Below, piece by piece: positions 1 to 5,666 of a stretch of 8,797 nucleotides of DNA. A model generated the notes under the pieces. The model was not told the origin of the DNA and searched no databases. It saw nothing but the letters and a program-made list of their open reading frames with translations. Positions within the stretch are counted from its first letter, which is position 1, and every line of letters starts with the position of its first letter. The DNA lies in NCBI GenBank assembly GCA_023135995.1, contig JAGLRY010000309.1:1-8797 (forward strand), given 5' to 3'. This DNA comes from Candidatus Aminicenantota bacterium. Lineage in GTDB: Bacteria; Acidobacteriota; Aminicenantia; Aminicenantales; Aminicenantaceae. The translations under genes were made by a program, and so were the position numbers.

Positions 1-103
1 ATCAGACCAAGCTCTAAACTCAAAGTCCTAATATGTGGAGTAGCCAGTGACAATAACATGAAGCTGAAGAGAATGTCGTTACTTAGAAAATCAATAAGGT
101 TAG

Positions 104-175
104 TGGGCGGTACTGGATTTGAACCAGTGACCCCCTGCTTGTAAGGCAGGCACTCTTCCGCTGAGCTAACCGCCC
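104..175 (-). tRNA. tRNA-Val (anticodon UAC)
   Basis: Read on the minus strand, the 72 bases fold into a complete cloverleaf. There is a 7-bp acceptor stem (GGGCGGT with ACCGCCC) and a 4-bp D stem with a 7-base loop. A 5-bp anticodon stem (CCTGC/GCAGG) carries the loop CTTACAA, followed by a 5-base variable region. The T stem ACTGG/CCAGT carries the loop TTCAAAT. The anticodon TAC lies at plus positions 141-143 and reads GUA valine codons. The discriminator base is A at 104. The next gene-strand bases are CTAA, so the 3' CCA is not encoded and must be added by a nucleotidyltransferase. It is transcribed away from rplU. No terminator is evident in the 103 bases downstream. Confidence 0.97.
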
Positions 176-185
176 AAGACTTGAG

Positions 186-213
186 TGATTTGGAAAATCA
201 TACTAAAGTTAGT
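186..213. repeat. Two adjacent short dyads upstream of tRNA-Val
   Basis: There are two inverted repeats with one base between them. TGATTT-GGA-AAATCA spans 186-200 and ACTAA-AG-TTAGT spans 202-213. They overlap the possible -10 elements of the tRNA promoter and lie just upstream of the tRNA 5' end. They could be operator half-sites or leader hairpins. AT-rich dyads this short can also arise by chance. Confidence 0.35.
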
Positions 214-235
214 GAAAAAGGGTGTCGTTTGTCAA
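206..235 (-). promoter_or_regulatory. Candidate sigma-70 promoter for tRNA-Val
   Basis: The minus strand has a perfect TTGACA (plus 230-235). With an 18-bp spacer it is followed by TAACTT (206-211), a weak -10. A better -10 hexamer, TATGAT (197-202), is 27 bp from the -35, which is too far to pair with it. The -35 is clear and the -10 assignment is uncertain. Confidence 0.4.
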
Positions 236-248
236 GGCTGAAGGAATA

Positions 249-277
249 TTGACATAAATGGTGGTATATGCTAAATT
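249..277 (+). promoter_or_regulatory. Sigma-70 promoter for the rplU operon
   Basis: A perfect -35 TTGACA (249-254) is followed by a 17-bp spacer and TAAATT (272-277). TG lies one base before the -10 (extended -10, TGC). Transcription would start near 284 and give a leader of about 47 bases before rplU. Its -35 lies 13 bp from the divergent tRNA -35. Confidence 0.65.
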
Positions 278-330
278 TAGGCACCGTCGCTTTTAGACAA
301 TAATAACGATATTTTAATAAAGGTAGAAAG

Positions 331-852
331 ATGTTTGCAGTGATCAAAACCGGAGGAAAGCAGTACAGAGTTCAGCAGGGTGATGTGCTCGAAATCGAGA
401 AGCTCGACATCGAAGCGGGTAAAAAAGTGACTTTTGATGAAGTTTTACTCGTGGAAAACAATGGCGAGACGTTGATAGGCACTCCGTATGTGGATAGGGT
501 CCAGGTTAAGGCAGTGGTCCTCGAGAGTTTTAAGGACCAGAAAGTCATTATTTTTAAGAAAAAGAGGAGAAAACAATATAAGAGAAAGACCGGGCATCGG
601 CAACAGCTCATACGAGTCAAGATCGAAGAGATCCTAGCCGGGGGAAAAGCCCTGCCCAAAGAGAAGCCCGCAGAAAAGCTAAAACCAAAGGCCCCTGCGG
701 AAAAACCTGCAGAAAAGGCAGCAACACCCAAAGCAAAAGACAGAGTCAAAGCAGAAACAGCAGACAAACCGAAATCTAAAGCTCCCGCAAAAAAGAAAGC
801 CGAGACAAAGACATCAGCAAAACCCAAAAAAAAGACAATAACCAAGGAGTAA
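331..852 (+). CDS. rplU: 50S ribosomal protein L21 with a long lysine-rich C-terminal extension
   Basis: This is a structural protein of the large ribosomal subunit that binds 23S rRNA. Residues 1-103 are a complete L21: the N-terminal MFAVIKTGGKQYRV, the middle ESFKDQKVIIFKKKRRK and the basic KRKTGHRQ signature are all present. Family members are usually about 100-105 residues, but this one has 173. Residues 106-173 are a low-complexity tail with 23 lysines, rich in Ala, Pro and Glu, and containing the repeat EKPAEK at 111-116 and 124-129. The tail resembles histone H1-like or other nucleic-acid-binding basic tails and is probably disordered; its role is unknown. The start ATG is preceded by AAGGT six bases upstream. 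The gene is first in the rplU-rpmA-obg-nadD-rsfS operon, four bases before rpmA. Confidence 0.96.
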   Translation: MFAVIKTGGKQYRVQQGDVLEIEKLDIEAGKKVTFDEVLLVENNGETLIGTPYVDRVQVKAVVLESFKDQKVIIFKKKRRKQYKRKTGHRQQLIRVKIEEILAGGKALPKEKPAEKLKPKAPAEKPAEKAATPKAKDRVKAETADKPKSKAPAKKKAETKTSAKPKKKTITKE

Positions 853-856
853 GAGG

Positions 857-1111
857 ATGGCACATAAAAAATCAGGCGGAAGTGCTAAGAATGGACGGGA
901 CAGCCATTCCAAAAGGTTGGGTGTTAAGCGCTCAACAGGACAGTTCGTCAACGCGGGATCTATCCTCGTCCGTCAAAGGGGAACGCCATTCAAGCCCGGA
1001 GTAAATGTGGGGCGAGGCCGGGACGACACGCTTTTTGCATTAGCGACCGGAAAGGTCCTCTTTGAGACTAGAGGTAAAAACAGGAAATTCGTCTCAGTCA
1101 TCCCTTCCTAG
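857..1111 (+). CDS. rpmA: 50S ribosomal protein L27
   Basis: L27 is a large-subunit protein whose N-terminal arm reaches the peptidyl-transferase centre. The 84-residue product has the family's usual length and the hallmark start MAHKKSGGSAKNGRDSHSKR. It continues with GVKR, then the GSILVRQRGT and F-K-P-G-NVG-G-DDTLFA segments. The N-terminus begins directly at MAHKK, with no cleavable extension of the kind seen in some Firmicutes. AAGGAG (844-849), seven bases upstream, overlaps the end of rplU and provides a strong ribosome binding site. The rplU-rpmA-obg order is one of the most conserved in bacteria. The TAG stop (1109-1111) overlaps the Shine-Dalgarno sequence for obg, which suggests translational coupling. 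Confidence 0.98.
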   Translation: MAHKKSGGSAKNGRDSHSKRLGVKRSTGQFVNAGSILVRQRGTPFKPGVNVGRGRDDTLFALATGKVLFETRGKNRKFVSVIPS

Positions 1112-1126
1112 GAGGTTTGCACTCCT
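1110..1126 (+). promoter_or_regulatory. Hairpin enclosing the obg Shine-Dalgarno
   Basis: AGGAG (1110-1114), part of the AGGAGG Shine-Dalgarno, is complementary to CTCCT (1122-1126) across a 7-base loop. The AGGAGG is 17 bases from the obg ATG, longer than usual, and no other in-frame start lies nearer. A ribosome terminating rpmA at 1109-1111 would occupy and open this stem. Confidence 0.45.
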
Positions 1127-1132
1127 CTCAAT

Positions 1133-2152
1133 ATGTTCGTCGACCAAGTCAAAGTCACCCTCAGAGCAGGAAAAGGCGGCGATGGCTGTGTCAGCTTCCG
1201 GAGGGAACGTGGGATTCCGCGCGGAGGCCCTGACGGTGGCCGCGGAGGCAATGGGGGAAGCCTCTTCTTGATTTCCACTGAAAGTATAAATTCCCTGGCC
1301 TATTTCCGTTTTCATCCCATCAATAAAGCGAAGAAAGGGGCTCATGGGGAGGGAAGAAACCGACAGGGACGGAGCGGCACAGACCTGGAGTTGAGAGTGC
1401 CTATAGGCACTGTTGTCAGAGAAATCGATAAAGAGGATATTCTCTTCGACTTTGTCTCTCCTGATTTGAAGTTTCTTGCGGCACAGGGAGGGAAGGGGGG
1501 GAGGGGCAACGCCTCTTTTGCCACATCGACGCATCAATCACCCCGGTTTCGTCAGGAGGGGCAGCCTGGCGAGGAGAAAGAGCTCATGCTCGAGCTCAAG
1601 CTAATCGCAGATGTGGGACTCGTGGGATATCCCAACGTGGGGAAATCCACTTTGATCTCACAGATCTCAGCGGCAAAGCCCGTGATCGCCGATTATCCTT
1701 TCACGACTCTCGTGCCCAACCTGGGTGTGGTGGATGTGGATGAGTTCAGGAGTTTTGTCGTCGCTGATATTCCCGGTTTGATCGAAGACGCTCATTTGGG
1801 GCACGGCTTGGGCATAAAGTTCCTCAAGCATATCGAGCGAACAAAAATATTGGTCCACATCATCGATATCTCTCCGTACTCGCAGAGAGATCCTGTCGAG
1901 GATTTCCATACAGTGAAAAAAGAACTTGAAGCTTTTGACCCTAGTCTGGTCAAGCGCACACAGATTGTAGTGGCTAACAAGATTGACCTTCTGCCGGGTT
2001 CGGAGGAGAGACTGGAGAAGCTGAAAAAACAGGCAAAGCAGGAGGGATTACCATTCTTTGCCATTTCTGCTTTACAGAAGATCGGGCTCAAACAGGTGAT
2101 TGATGCGATGTCGAGGGCCCTTTATGAATTCCAGGAAGACGCCTATGTCTAA
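1133..2152 (+). CDS. obg: Obg/CgtA GTPase, ribosome assembly factor
   Basis: This is an essential P-loop GTPase that acts on late 50S assembly and is linked to stringent control. The N-terminal Obg fold (about residues 1-158) is glycine-rich, with VTLRAGKGGDGCVSFRRE followed by further GG repeats. The G domain follows: G1 GYPNVGKST at 165-173, DYPFTTL as switch I, G3 DIPG at 212-215, G4 NKID at 282-285 and an ISA motif near the end. The protein is 339 residues long and stops after the G domain, so it lacks the C-terminal OCT/TGS-like extension found in longer homologues such as that of Bacillus. This short form is common. The ATG start matches the canonical MFVDQVKV. The Shine-Dalgarno is unusually distant and hairpin-enclosed. 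The last eight bases overlap nadD. Confidence 0.97.
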   Translation: MFVDQVKVTLRAGKGGDGCVSFRRERGIPRGGPDGGRGGNGGSLFLISTESINSLAYFRFHPINKAKKGAHGEGRNRQGRSGTDLELRVPIGTVVREIDKEDILFDFVSPDLKFLAAQGGKGGRGNASFATSTHQSPRFRQEGQPGEEKELMLELKLIADVGLVGYPNVGKSTLISQISAAKPVIADYPFTTLVPNLGVVDVDEFRSFVVADIPGLIEDAHLGHGLGIKFLKHIERTKILVHIIDISPYSQRDPVEDFHTVKKELEAFDPSLVKRTQIVVANKIDLLPGSEERLEKLKKQAKQEGLPFFAISALQKIGLKQVIDAMSRALYEFQEDAYV

Positions 2153-2768
2153 AATGGAAAAAAAGAGAATCGGACTTTTCGGAGGAACGTTCAATCCCAT
2201 CCATTGCGGCCATGTGAAGGCTGCAGAGAGTGTGCAGAATATCTTTTTCTTCGACAGAATTCTGTTCATCCCCTCTTACCTTCCCCCCCACAAGGAATCC
2301 GTGGATGTGGCTTCTGCTGCACACCGTTTGAAAATGGTCGAGTTGGCCTTGGCCTCCTTCGACCGGTTCTTTCCGTCATCTGTGGAGATCGATGCAAGAG
2401 GGACCTCCTACTCTATCCTAACCCTGAATAAGATAAAGGAGATGTTCCCTCAGACAGAGGTCTTTTTTTTGCTGGGCATCGATGCTTTTTTGGAGATCGA
2501 GACCTGGAAAGACTATGAGGATGTGCTGGAACAGTGTTCCTTCGTAGTCATGAGCCGTCCCGGATTTCGTCTGAGCGAAGCCAAAGACATCCTGACTGAA
2601 AAGTACAAGATATATCTTCTTTCCATCAACACTTTGGATATTTCCTCTTCTGAGGTGAGAGAAAGGATAAGGAAAAACCAGTCCATCGAGGGATTGGTAC
2701 CGGAAAATGTCGAAAACTATATTAAGGAGAGACGTCTTTATTTACAAAAAAATGAATTCCAAGACTGA
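2145..2768 (+). CDS. nadD: Nicotinate-nucleotide adenylyltransferase
   Basis: NadD transfers AMP from ATP to nicotinate mononucleotide, making deamido-NAD+, the substrate of NadE. The 207-residue product has the nucleotidyltransferase signature GLFGGTFNPIHCGH at 10-23, the usual GGTFxPxHxGH, and the C-terminal ISSSEVR at 166-172, matching the family's ISSTxIR motif. Between them are the PSYLPPHK and GIDAFLEIETWKDYE segments typical of bacterial NadD. I chose ATG 2145 because AGGAAG (2133-2138) lies six bases upstream; ATG 2154 is a possible second start. An in-frame ATG at 2100, inside obg, is unlikely. The gene overlaps obg by eight bases and rsfS by 17. nadE lies on the opposite strand about 3 kb away, so the last two NAD+ steps are close together. 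Confidence 0.95.
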   Translation: MSKMEKKRIGLFGGTFNPIHCGHVKAAESVQNIFFFDRILFIPSYLPPHKESVDVASAAHRLKMVELALASFDRFFPSSVEIDARGTSYSILTLNKIKEMFPQTEVFFLLGIDAFLEIETWKDYEDVLEQCSFVVMSRPGFRLSEAKDILTEKYKIYLLSINTLDISSSEVRERIRKNQSIEGLVPENVENYIKERRLYLQKNEFQD

Positions 2769-3123
2769 TAAGACCACCAATACGAGAGTAATTCCTGAGG
2801 GCGTAAAGACTTCCGTAGAGGCCAGCCGGATGAAAAAGGCGGAGGATATCGTGGTTCTGGATCTCACCGGGATATCTTCCTTCACTGATTTCTTTATCAT
2901 TATGCACGGCAATTCATCCAGGCAGAATGTTGCCATCTATGAGGGCATAGAAAAGGAGCTAAAAGATCTATCGATCAGGCCATTGAGTGTCGAAGGCAGA
3001 GAAAATGCGGAATGGATCTTGATGGACTATGGAGAATTTATCGTTCATATATTCTCTTCAAGGGCAAGGGAGTACTATTCTCTTGAGAAATTGTGGGGCG
3101 ACGGCATAAAACTTTCTCTCTAA
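2752..3123 (+). CDS. rsfS: Ribosomal silencing factor RsfS
   Basis: RsfS (formerly DUF143/YbeB/Iojap) binds ribosomal protein L14 and blocks subunit joining, for example in starvation. The sequence shows the family signatures in order: KKAEDIVVLDL, SSFTDFFIIMHGNSSRQ, EGRENAEWILMDYGEFIVHIF, then REYYSLEKLWGD near the end. From ATG 2752 it is 123 residues, a usual length. An ATG at 2707 would add 15 residues that match nothing I know. Neither start has a well-spaced Shine-Dalgarno: AAGGAG at 2724-2729 is 22 bases before 2752. Translation may therefore depend on coupling to nadD, whose stop lies inside this gene. nadD-rsfS adjacency is widely conserved. It is the last gene before the next promoter. 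Confidence 0.93.
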   Translation: MNSKTDKTTNTRVIPEGVKTSVEASRMKKAEDIVVLDLTGISSFTDFFIIMHGNSSRQNVAIYEGIEKELKDLSIRPLSVEGRENAEWILMDYGEFIVHIFSSRAREYYSLEKLWGDGIKLSL

Positions 3124-3132
3124 AAAAAACAA

Positions 3133-3161
3133 TTGACATTTTGACTATAAGTCATTATTTT
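3133..3161 (+). promoter_or_regulatory. Sigma-70 promoter for rlmH, with an internal dyad
   Basis: TTGACA (3133-3138), a 17-bp spacer and TATTTT (3156-3161) make a good promoter just downstream of rsfS. An alternative set is TTGACT (3141-3146), 16 bp, TATGAA (3163-3168). The dyad TGACT-ATA-AGTCA (3142-3154) fills most of the spacer and could be an operator. Confidence 0.6.
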
Positions 3162-3227
3162 TTATGAACAATTTTTGTTTTGAAATCGGCGAGCCGTCAA
3201 AGACGGGAGAAAAAGAAGGTCGTTTTT

Positions 3228-3695
3228 ATGAAATTAAAGGTTTTGTGGCCGGGAAAAACCCGAAATGTGGACATAAGAAATCTGCAGGATTATTACTTGC
3301 GGAGGATCAATCAGATCGAGAGCTGTGAACTTATTGAAACCAAAGATGTTAAGGGCCTTTCTGAGAAAGATGGAGAGCGGATAAAAGAAATCGAGGCAAA
3401 GGGGCTTGAAAAACACTTCAAAGATGATTATATTATCTGTCTTTTTGACAAAGGAAAAGAGATGAACTCCGAAGAGTTTGCGCATTTTTTAGACAGGACA
3501 TCCATAAGTTCAGCTCGCGCGATCACTTTTGTTGTGGGTGGATTCTTGGGATTGGCGGAAAGAGTGTTGGATCGTGCGGATACGCTTCTTTCCCTTTCAA
3601 AGATGACTTTTTCTCATGAGCTGAGTCGGCTAATGGTCTTGGAGCAGATCTATCGCTCCTTAACAATCGCTCGTGGAAAACAATACGCGAAGTAA
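3228..3695 (+). CDS. rlmH: 23S rRNA pseudouridine-1915 N3-methyltransferase (SPOUT family)
   Basis: RlmH uses S-adenosylmethionine to methylate pseudouridine 1915 in helix 69 of 23S rRNA, on assembled 70S ribosomes. From ATG 3228 it is 155 residues, the family's standard size. AAGGT lies seven bases before the start; the open frame extends upstream to 3180 but that part does not resemble RlmH. Recognisable segments include LFDKGKEMNSEEFAHFL, the knot region FVVGGFLGL and SLSKMTFSHELSRLMVLEQIYRSLTIARG. Two departures from the usual family pattern stand out. The cofactor loop reads GGFLG where GG(x)(D/E/Y)G is common. The C-terminus reads KQYAK where EPYHK-like tails are usual, so the conserved histidine is an alanine. 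The gene has its own promoter and is followed ten bases later by a zinc-finger gene. Confidence 0.93.
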   Translation: MKLKVLWPGKTRNVDIRNLQDYYLRRINQIESCELIETKDVKGLSEKDGERIKEIEAKGLEKHFKDDYIICLFDKGKEMNSEEFAHFLDRTSISSARAITFVVGGFLGLAERVLDRADTLLSLSKMTFSHELSRLMVLEQIYRSLTIARGKQYAK

Positions 3696-3705
3696 GGGGG
3701 ACACG

Positions 3706-4059
3706 TTGAATAAACGAGAGAGAGAACTTTATAAGAAAAAACTCCTGGAAAGAAAACAGGAGCTTAACCATAAATTGAGTGAATTTTATTCCGAAAGCAA
3801 AGAAGTGGAAACAGGAATAGTACAGGATCTTGGAGACGAAGCAGAGAGTTCTTACACCAGGGAATTTCTGCTCAGCCTCTCTGATACGGAGCGAAAACAG
3901 GTCGCCTCGATCGACAAAGCGCTGAAAAGAGTAGAAACTGCCGATTTTGGTATTTGCGAGAGTTGTGGAGTGAATATCGGCAAAAAAAGATTGAATGTCG
4001 TTCCTTGGGCACCTCTTTGTATTGCCTGCCAGCAAAAAGAAGAGGAAGAGGCTTCTTGA
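3706..4059 (+). CDS. TraR/DksA-family C4 zinc-finger protein
   Basis: Family members bind in the secondary channel of RNA polymerase and modulate initiation, often together with ppGpp. The 117-residue product has an N-terminal charged coiled coil (about residues 3-35) and, at its expected tip, DLGDEA (41-46), which fits the DxxDxA motif of DksA. A second helix follows, then the C4 zinc finger CESC (84-87) to CIAC (105-108) with 17 residues between the pairs. It is shorter than E. coli DksA (151 aa) and ends in an acidic EEEEAS. I chose TTG 3706 because AAGGGGG lies five bases upstream; an ATG at 3673 inside rlmH lacks such a site. Its stop overlaps comF. Whether it is a true DksA or a shorter paralogue cannot be decided from the sequence. 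Confidence 0.9.
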   Translation: MNKRERELYKKKLLERKQELNHKLSEFYSESKEVETGIVQDLGDEAESSYTREFLLSLSDTERKQVASIDKALKRVETADFGICESCGVNIGKKRLNVVPWAPLCIACQQKEEEEAS

Positions 4060-4799
4060 AGTTTTCCTTTCTGAATGACACTTTATCTCGAGTAAGGTCT
4101 TTCGAACTCATTTTTTTCCCCTCCTTCTGCCAGCTGTGTTCAGCTTTGCTCGAATCGCCCAACGAAAGGCAAATCTGCAACTCTTGCTGGGAAAGTGTTA
4201 TGCCCGTAAAGACATCTTTTTGTATAAGCTGCGGGCGGTTTTTTGAGGGAGAGTTCGACCCTCATTTCTGTGAGTCTTGCCTCCATAAAAAGCCTCCCTA
4301 TTCCCGCCATCGTTCCTGCGGGCGATACATGGGAAAACTGAAAGAGATCATCCTGCTCTGCAAGTTCCACAATTTACCCATCCTCGCTGAAGGACTTGCC
4401 AAATTTGCCCTCAACGCTCTTGCGCATGAGGATGCTTTGTGGTGGGAGCTGGAGGCTATTGTTCCTGTGCCTCTCCATCCCAAAAGGGAGCGGGAACGAG
4501 GTTATAACCATGCTCAGATGATCGCAAAGAAATTGGCTGAATACAGAGATGTCCAGCTCCTTGATAAACAGTTGGTGAAAGTGAAAAATGTGCCGCCCCA
4601 GATGTCTTTGGCTATGGAAGATCGCCTGAGAAGCGTGAAAGGGGCCTTTGCCGTCAACAAACAAGAGGAGGTTAAGGACAAGGTTGTCCTTCTCATCGAT
4701 GATGTTTTCACCACGGGTGCGACAGTGGGAGAATGCAGCAGACTTTTACTCCAAGCGGGAGCTCGAGAAGTCCGTGCGCTCACAATCGCACAGGCCTGA
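4056..4799 (+). CDS. comF: ComF-family phosphoribosyltransferase-like protein
   Basis: ComF-type proteins combine an N-terminal zinc-binding region with a type I phosphoribosyltransferase fold. Homologues are needed for DNA uptake in naturally competent bacteria, but their exact biochemical role is not settled. From the TTG at 4056 the product is 247 residues. Four CxxC pairs (25/28, 41/44, 56/59, 72/75) form the zinc region. The fold then follows, with PVPLHPKRERERGYNHAQ (137-154) and the PRPP-binding loop VVLLIDDVFTTGAT (210-223). The TTG overlaps the stop of the preceding gene as TTGA, and GAGG-type bases (4041-4051) lie just upstream, so translation is probably coupled. The open frame continues upstream to 3954, but that part only mirrors the zinc-finger gene. 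It is last in the rlmH operon, with no other competence gene in view. Confidence 0.92.
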   Translation: MKFSFLNDTLSRVRSFELIFFPSFCQLCSALLESPNERQICNSCWESVMPVKTSFCISCGRFFEGEFDPHFCESCLHKKPPYSRHRSCGRYMGKLKEIILLCKFHNLPILAEGLAKFALNALAHEDALWWELEAIVPVPLHPKRERERGYNHAQMIAKKLAEYRDVQLLDKQLVKVKNVPPQMSLAMEDRLRSVKGAFAVNKQEEVKDKVVLLIDDVFTTGATVGECSRLLLQAGAREVRALTIAQA

Positions 4800-4832
4800 T
4801 GTATTCGAAAAACCTGAGCGCTCTATTTTGTC

Positions 4833-4931
4833 TTAGTGCTTGCTTTGCTTTTTCGTTTTCTTTTCTGACGCAGCCTTTGTCTTAGCTTTCAGAACCTTGA
4901 CTGTGCGAGGTTTGGCCTCATGCTTTACGTC
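4833..4931 (-). other. Lysine-rich -1-frame extension of rsmI (possible frameshift product)
   Basis: A -1 shift at the A8 run (plus 4932-4939) near the end of rsmI bypasses the TAA at 4925-4927 and opens 32 further codons, ending at TAA 4833-4835. The tail starts DVKHEAKPRTVKV and has 11 lysines and one arginine in 32 residues. It resembles the basic tail of L21 in this window. The in-frame codons AAA AAA AAG contain the heptamer A AAA AAG (4937-4931), the type used in E. coli dnaX. A weak hairpin (GAGG-CCAAA-CCTC) begins 11 bases downstream, and no Shine-Dalgarno-like enhancer is obvious upstream. Polymerase slippage, or a base missing from this copy or assembly, would explain the pattern equally well. 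Confidence 0.55.
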
Positions 4932-5644
4932 TTTTTTTTGAGCTTTGCTGGGGGGCCGATGAGGACTGTCGCTTCCCCCTTGCGAGATATTTTTTCCAGG
5001 GAAAGGATCAGATCTTTAGGGGTTCCGCGCGTGAATTCCTCGTATATCTTCGTCATCTCCCTGGCAAAGACGATCTGTCTTTCTCCCAGGGTTTCTTGGA
5101 CGAGAGGGAGAAAAGCTGAGAATTTTCTTGGCGGGAGATAAAAGACCAAAGTCCCTGTTTCGTCCTTGAGCGATCGCAATAACTTTTTAGTCGCTTCTTT
5201 TTTTGGAGGGGGAAAACCCAGAAAAAGGAAACGGTGTGTCGGAAGGCCCGCCGCAGACAGAGCAGCGGTTACAGCCGAAGCCCCTGGGATGGGGACAACT
5301 TTGATTCCCTGATTTATGGCCTCCTTGATGAGAGGGAAGCCGGGATCAGAAATGCCCGGTGTCCCTGCATCCGAAACCAATGCCACATCCTCACCCTTTT
5401 TGAGCCGGTTGATGATTTGAGGGATTTTTTGTCTCTCTTTGGGTTGGTAATAACTGAAAAGCTCTTTCTTGAAGTTGTATGCATTCAAGATCTTTTGGGT
5501 CTGACGTGTGTCTTCGCAGACAATAAATTGCACGCGCTCGAACGTTTTGAGGGCGCGGAAAGTCAGATCGTCCAGATTCCCTATAGGAGTGGCCACAACG
5601 TAGAGCGTGCCGGAGCGTTCTCCCTCGTTGATCTCGCTATCCAT
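4925..5644 (-). CDS. rsmI: 16S rRNA (cytidine-1402 2'-O)-methyltransferase
   Basis: RsmI is a tetrapyrrole-methylase-fold enzyme that uses S-adenosylmethionine to methylate the 2'-O of C1402 in the 16S decoding centre. The signatures are clear: LYVVATPIGNLDDLTFRAL from 14, CEDTRQT at 43-49, VALVSDAGTPGISDPGF at 87-103 and PIPGASAVTAAL from 118, followed by LFLGFPP. The in-frame product is 239 residues and ends right after the methylase domain as LKKKT. Many homologues run to about 280 residues with a small C-terminal domain. Here the end lies in an A8 run where a -1 shift would add a basic tail (total about 270). The ATG is 22 bases after the nadE stop, and only a weak GAGAG lies upstream, so it is probably co-transcribed with nadE. 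It converges on comF. Confidence 0.94.
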   Translation of the reverse strand: MDSEINEGERSGTLYVVATPIGNLDDLTFRALKTFERVQFIVCEDTRQTQKILNAYNFKKELFSYYQPKERQKIPQIINRLKKGEDVALVSDAGTPGISDPGFPLIKEAINQGIKVVPIPGASAVTAALSAAGLPTHRFLFLGFPPPKKEATKKLLRSLKDETGTLVFYLPPRKFSAFLPLVQETLGERQIVFAREMTKIYEEFTRGTPKDLILSLEKISRKGEATVLIGPPAKLKKKT

Positions 5645-5666
5645 GGTGTCTCTCAGGAAATTTTGG

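Noticed and set aside
1..162. Open plus-strand frame across the tRNA ending in the peptide GGTGFEPVTPCL
   Set aside because: This peptide is what results from translating the antisense strand of a tRNA; it is a known annotation artefact and not a gene.
796..852. A second CCC AAA AAA AAG run near the end of rplU as a frameshift site
   Set aside because: The -1 frame only runs into the rpmA coding sequence in the wrong frame and gives no sensible protein, while frame 0 continues a uniform lysine-rich tail to its own stop.
372..863. Minus-strand 163-codon frame opposite rplU
   Set aside because: It mirrors the low-complexity lysine-rich tail of rplU, giving a run of Phe/Ala/Ser. It has no ribosome site or family resemblance.
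3180..3227. Upstream extension of rlmH to ATG 3180
   Set aside because: The 16 added residues do not resemble RlmH. The ATG at 3228 has a well-spaced AAGGT and gives the standard 155-residue length.
4800..4832. Possible bidirectional terminator between comF and rsmI, with the palindrome GAGCGCTC at 4816-4823
   Set aside because: The palindrome is perfect but has no loop, so it cannot form a useful hairpin, and no stem followed by a clean U-run is present.
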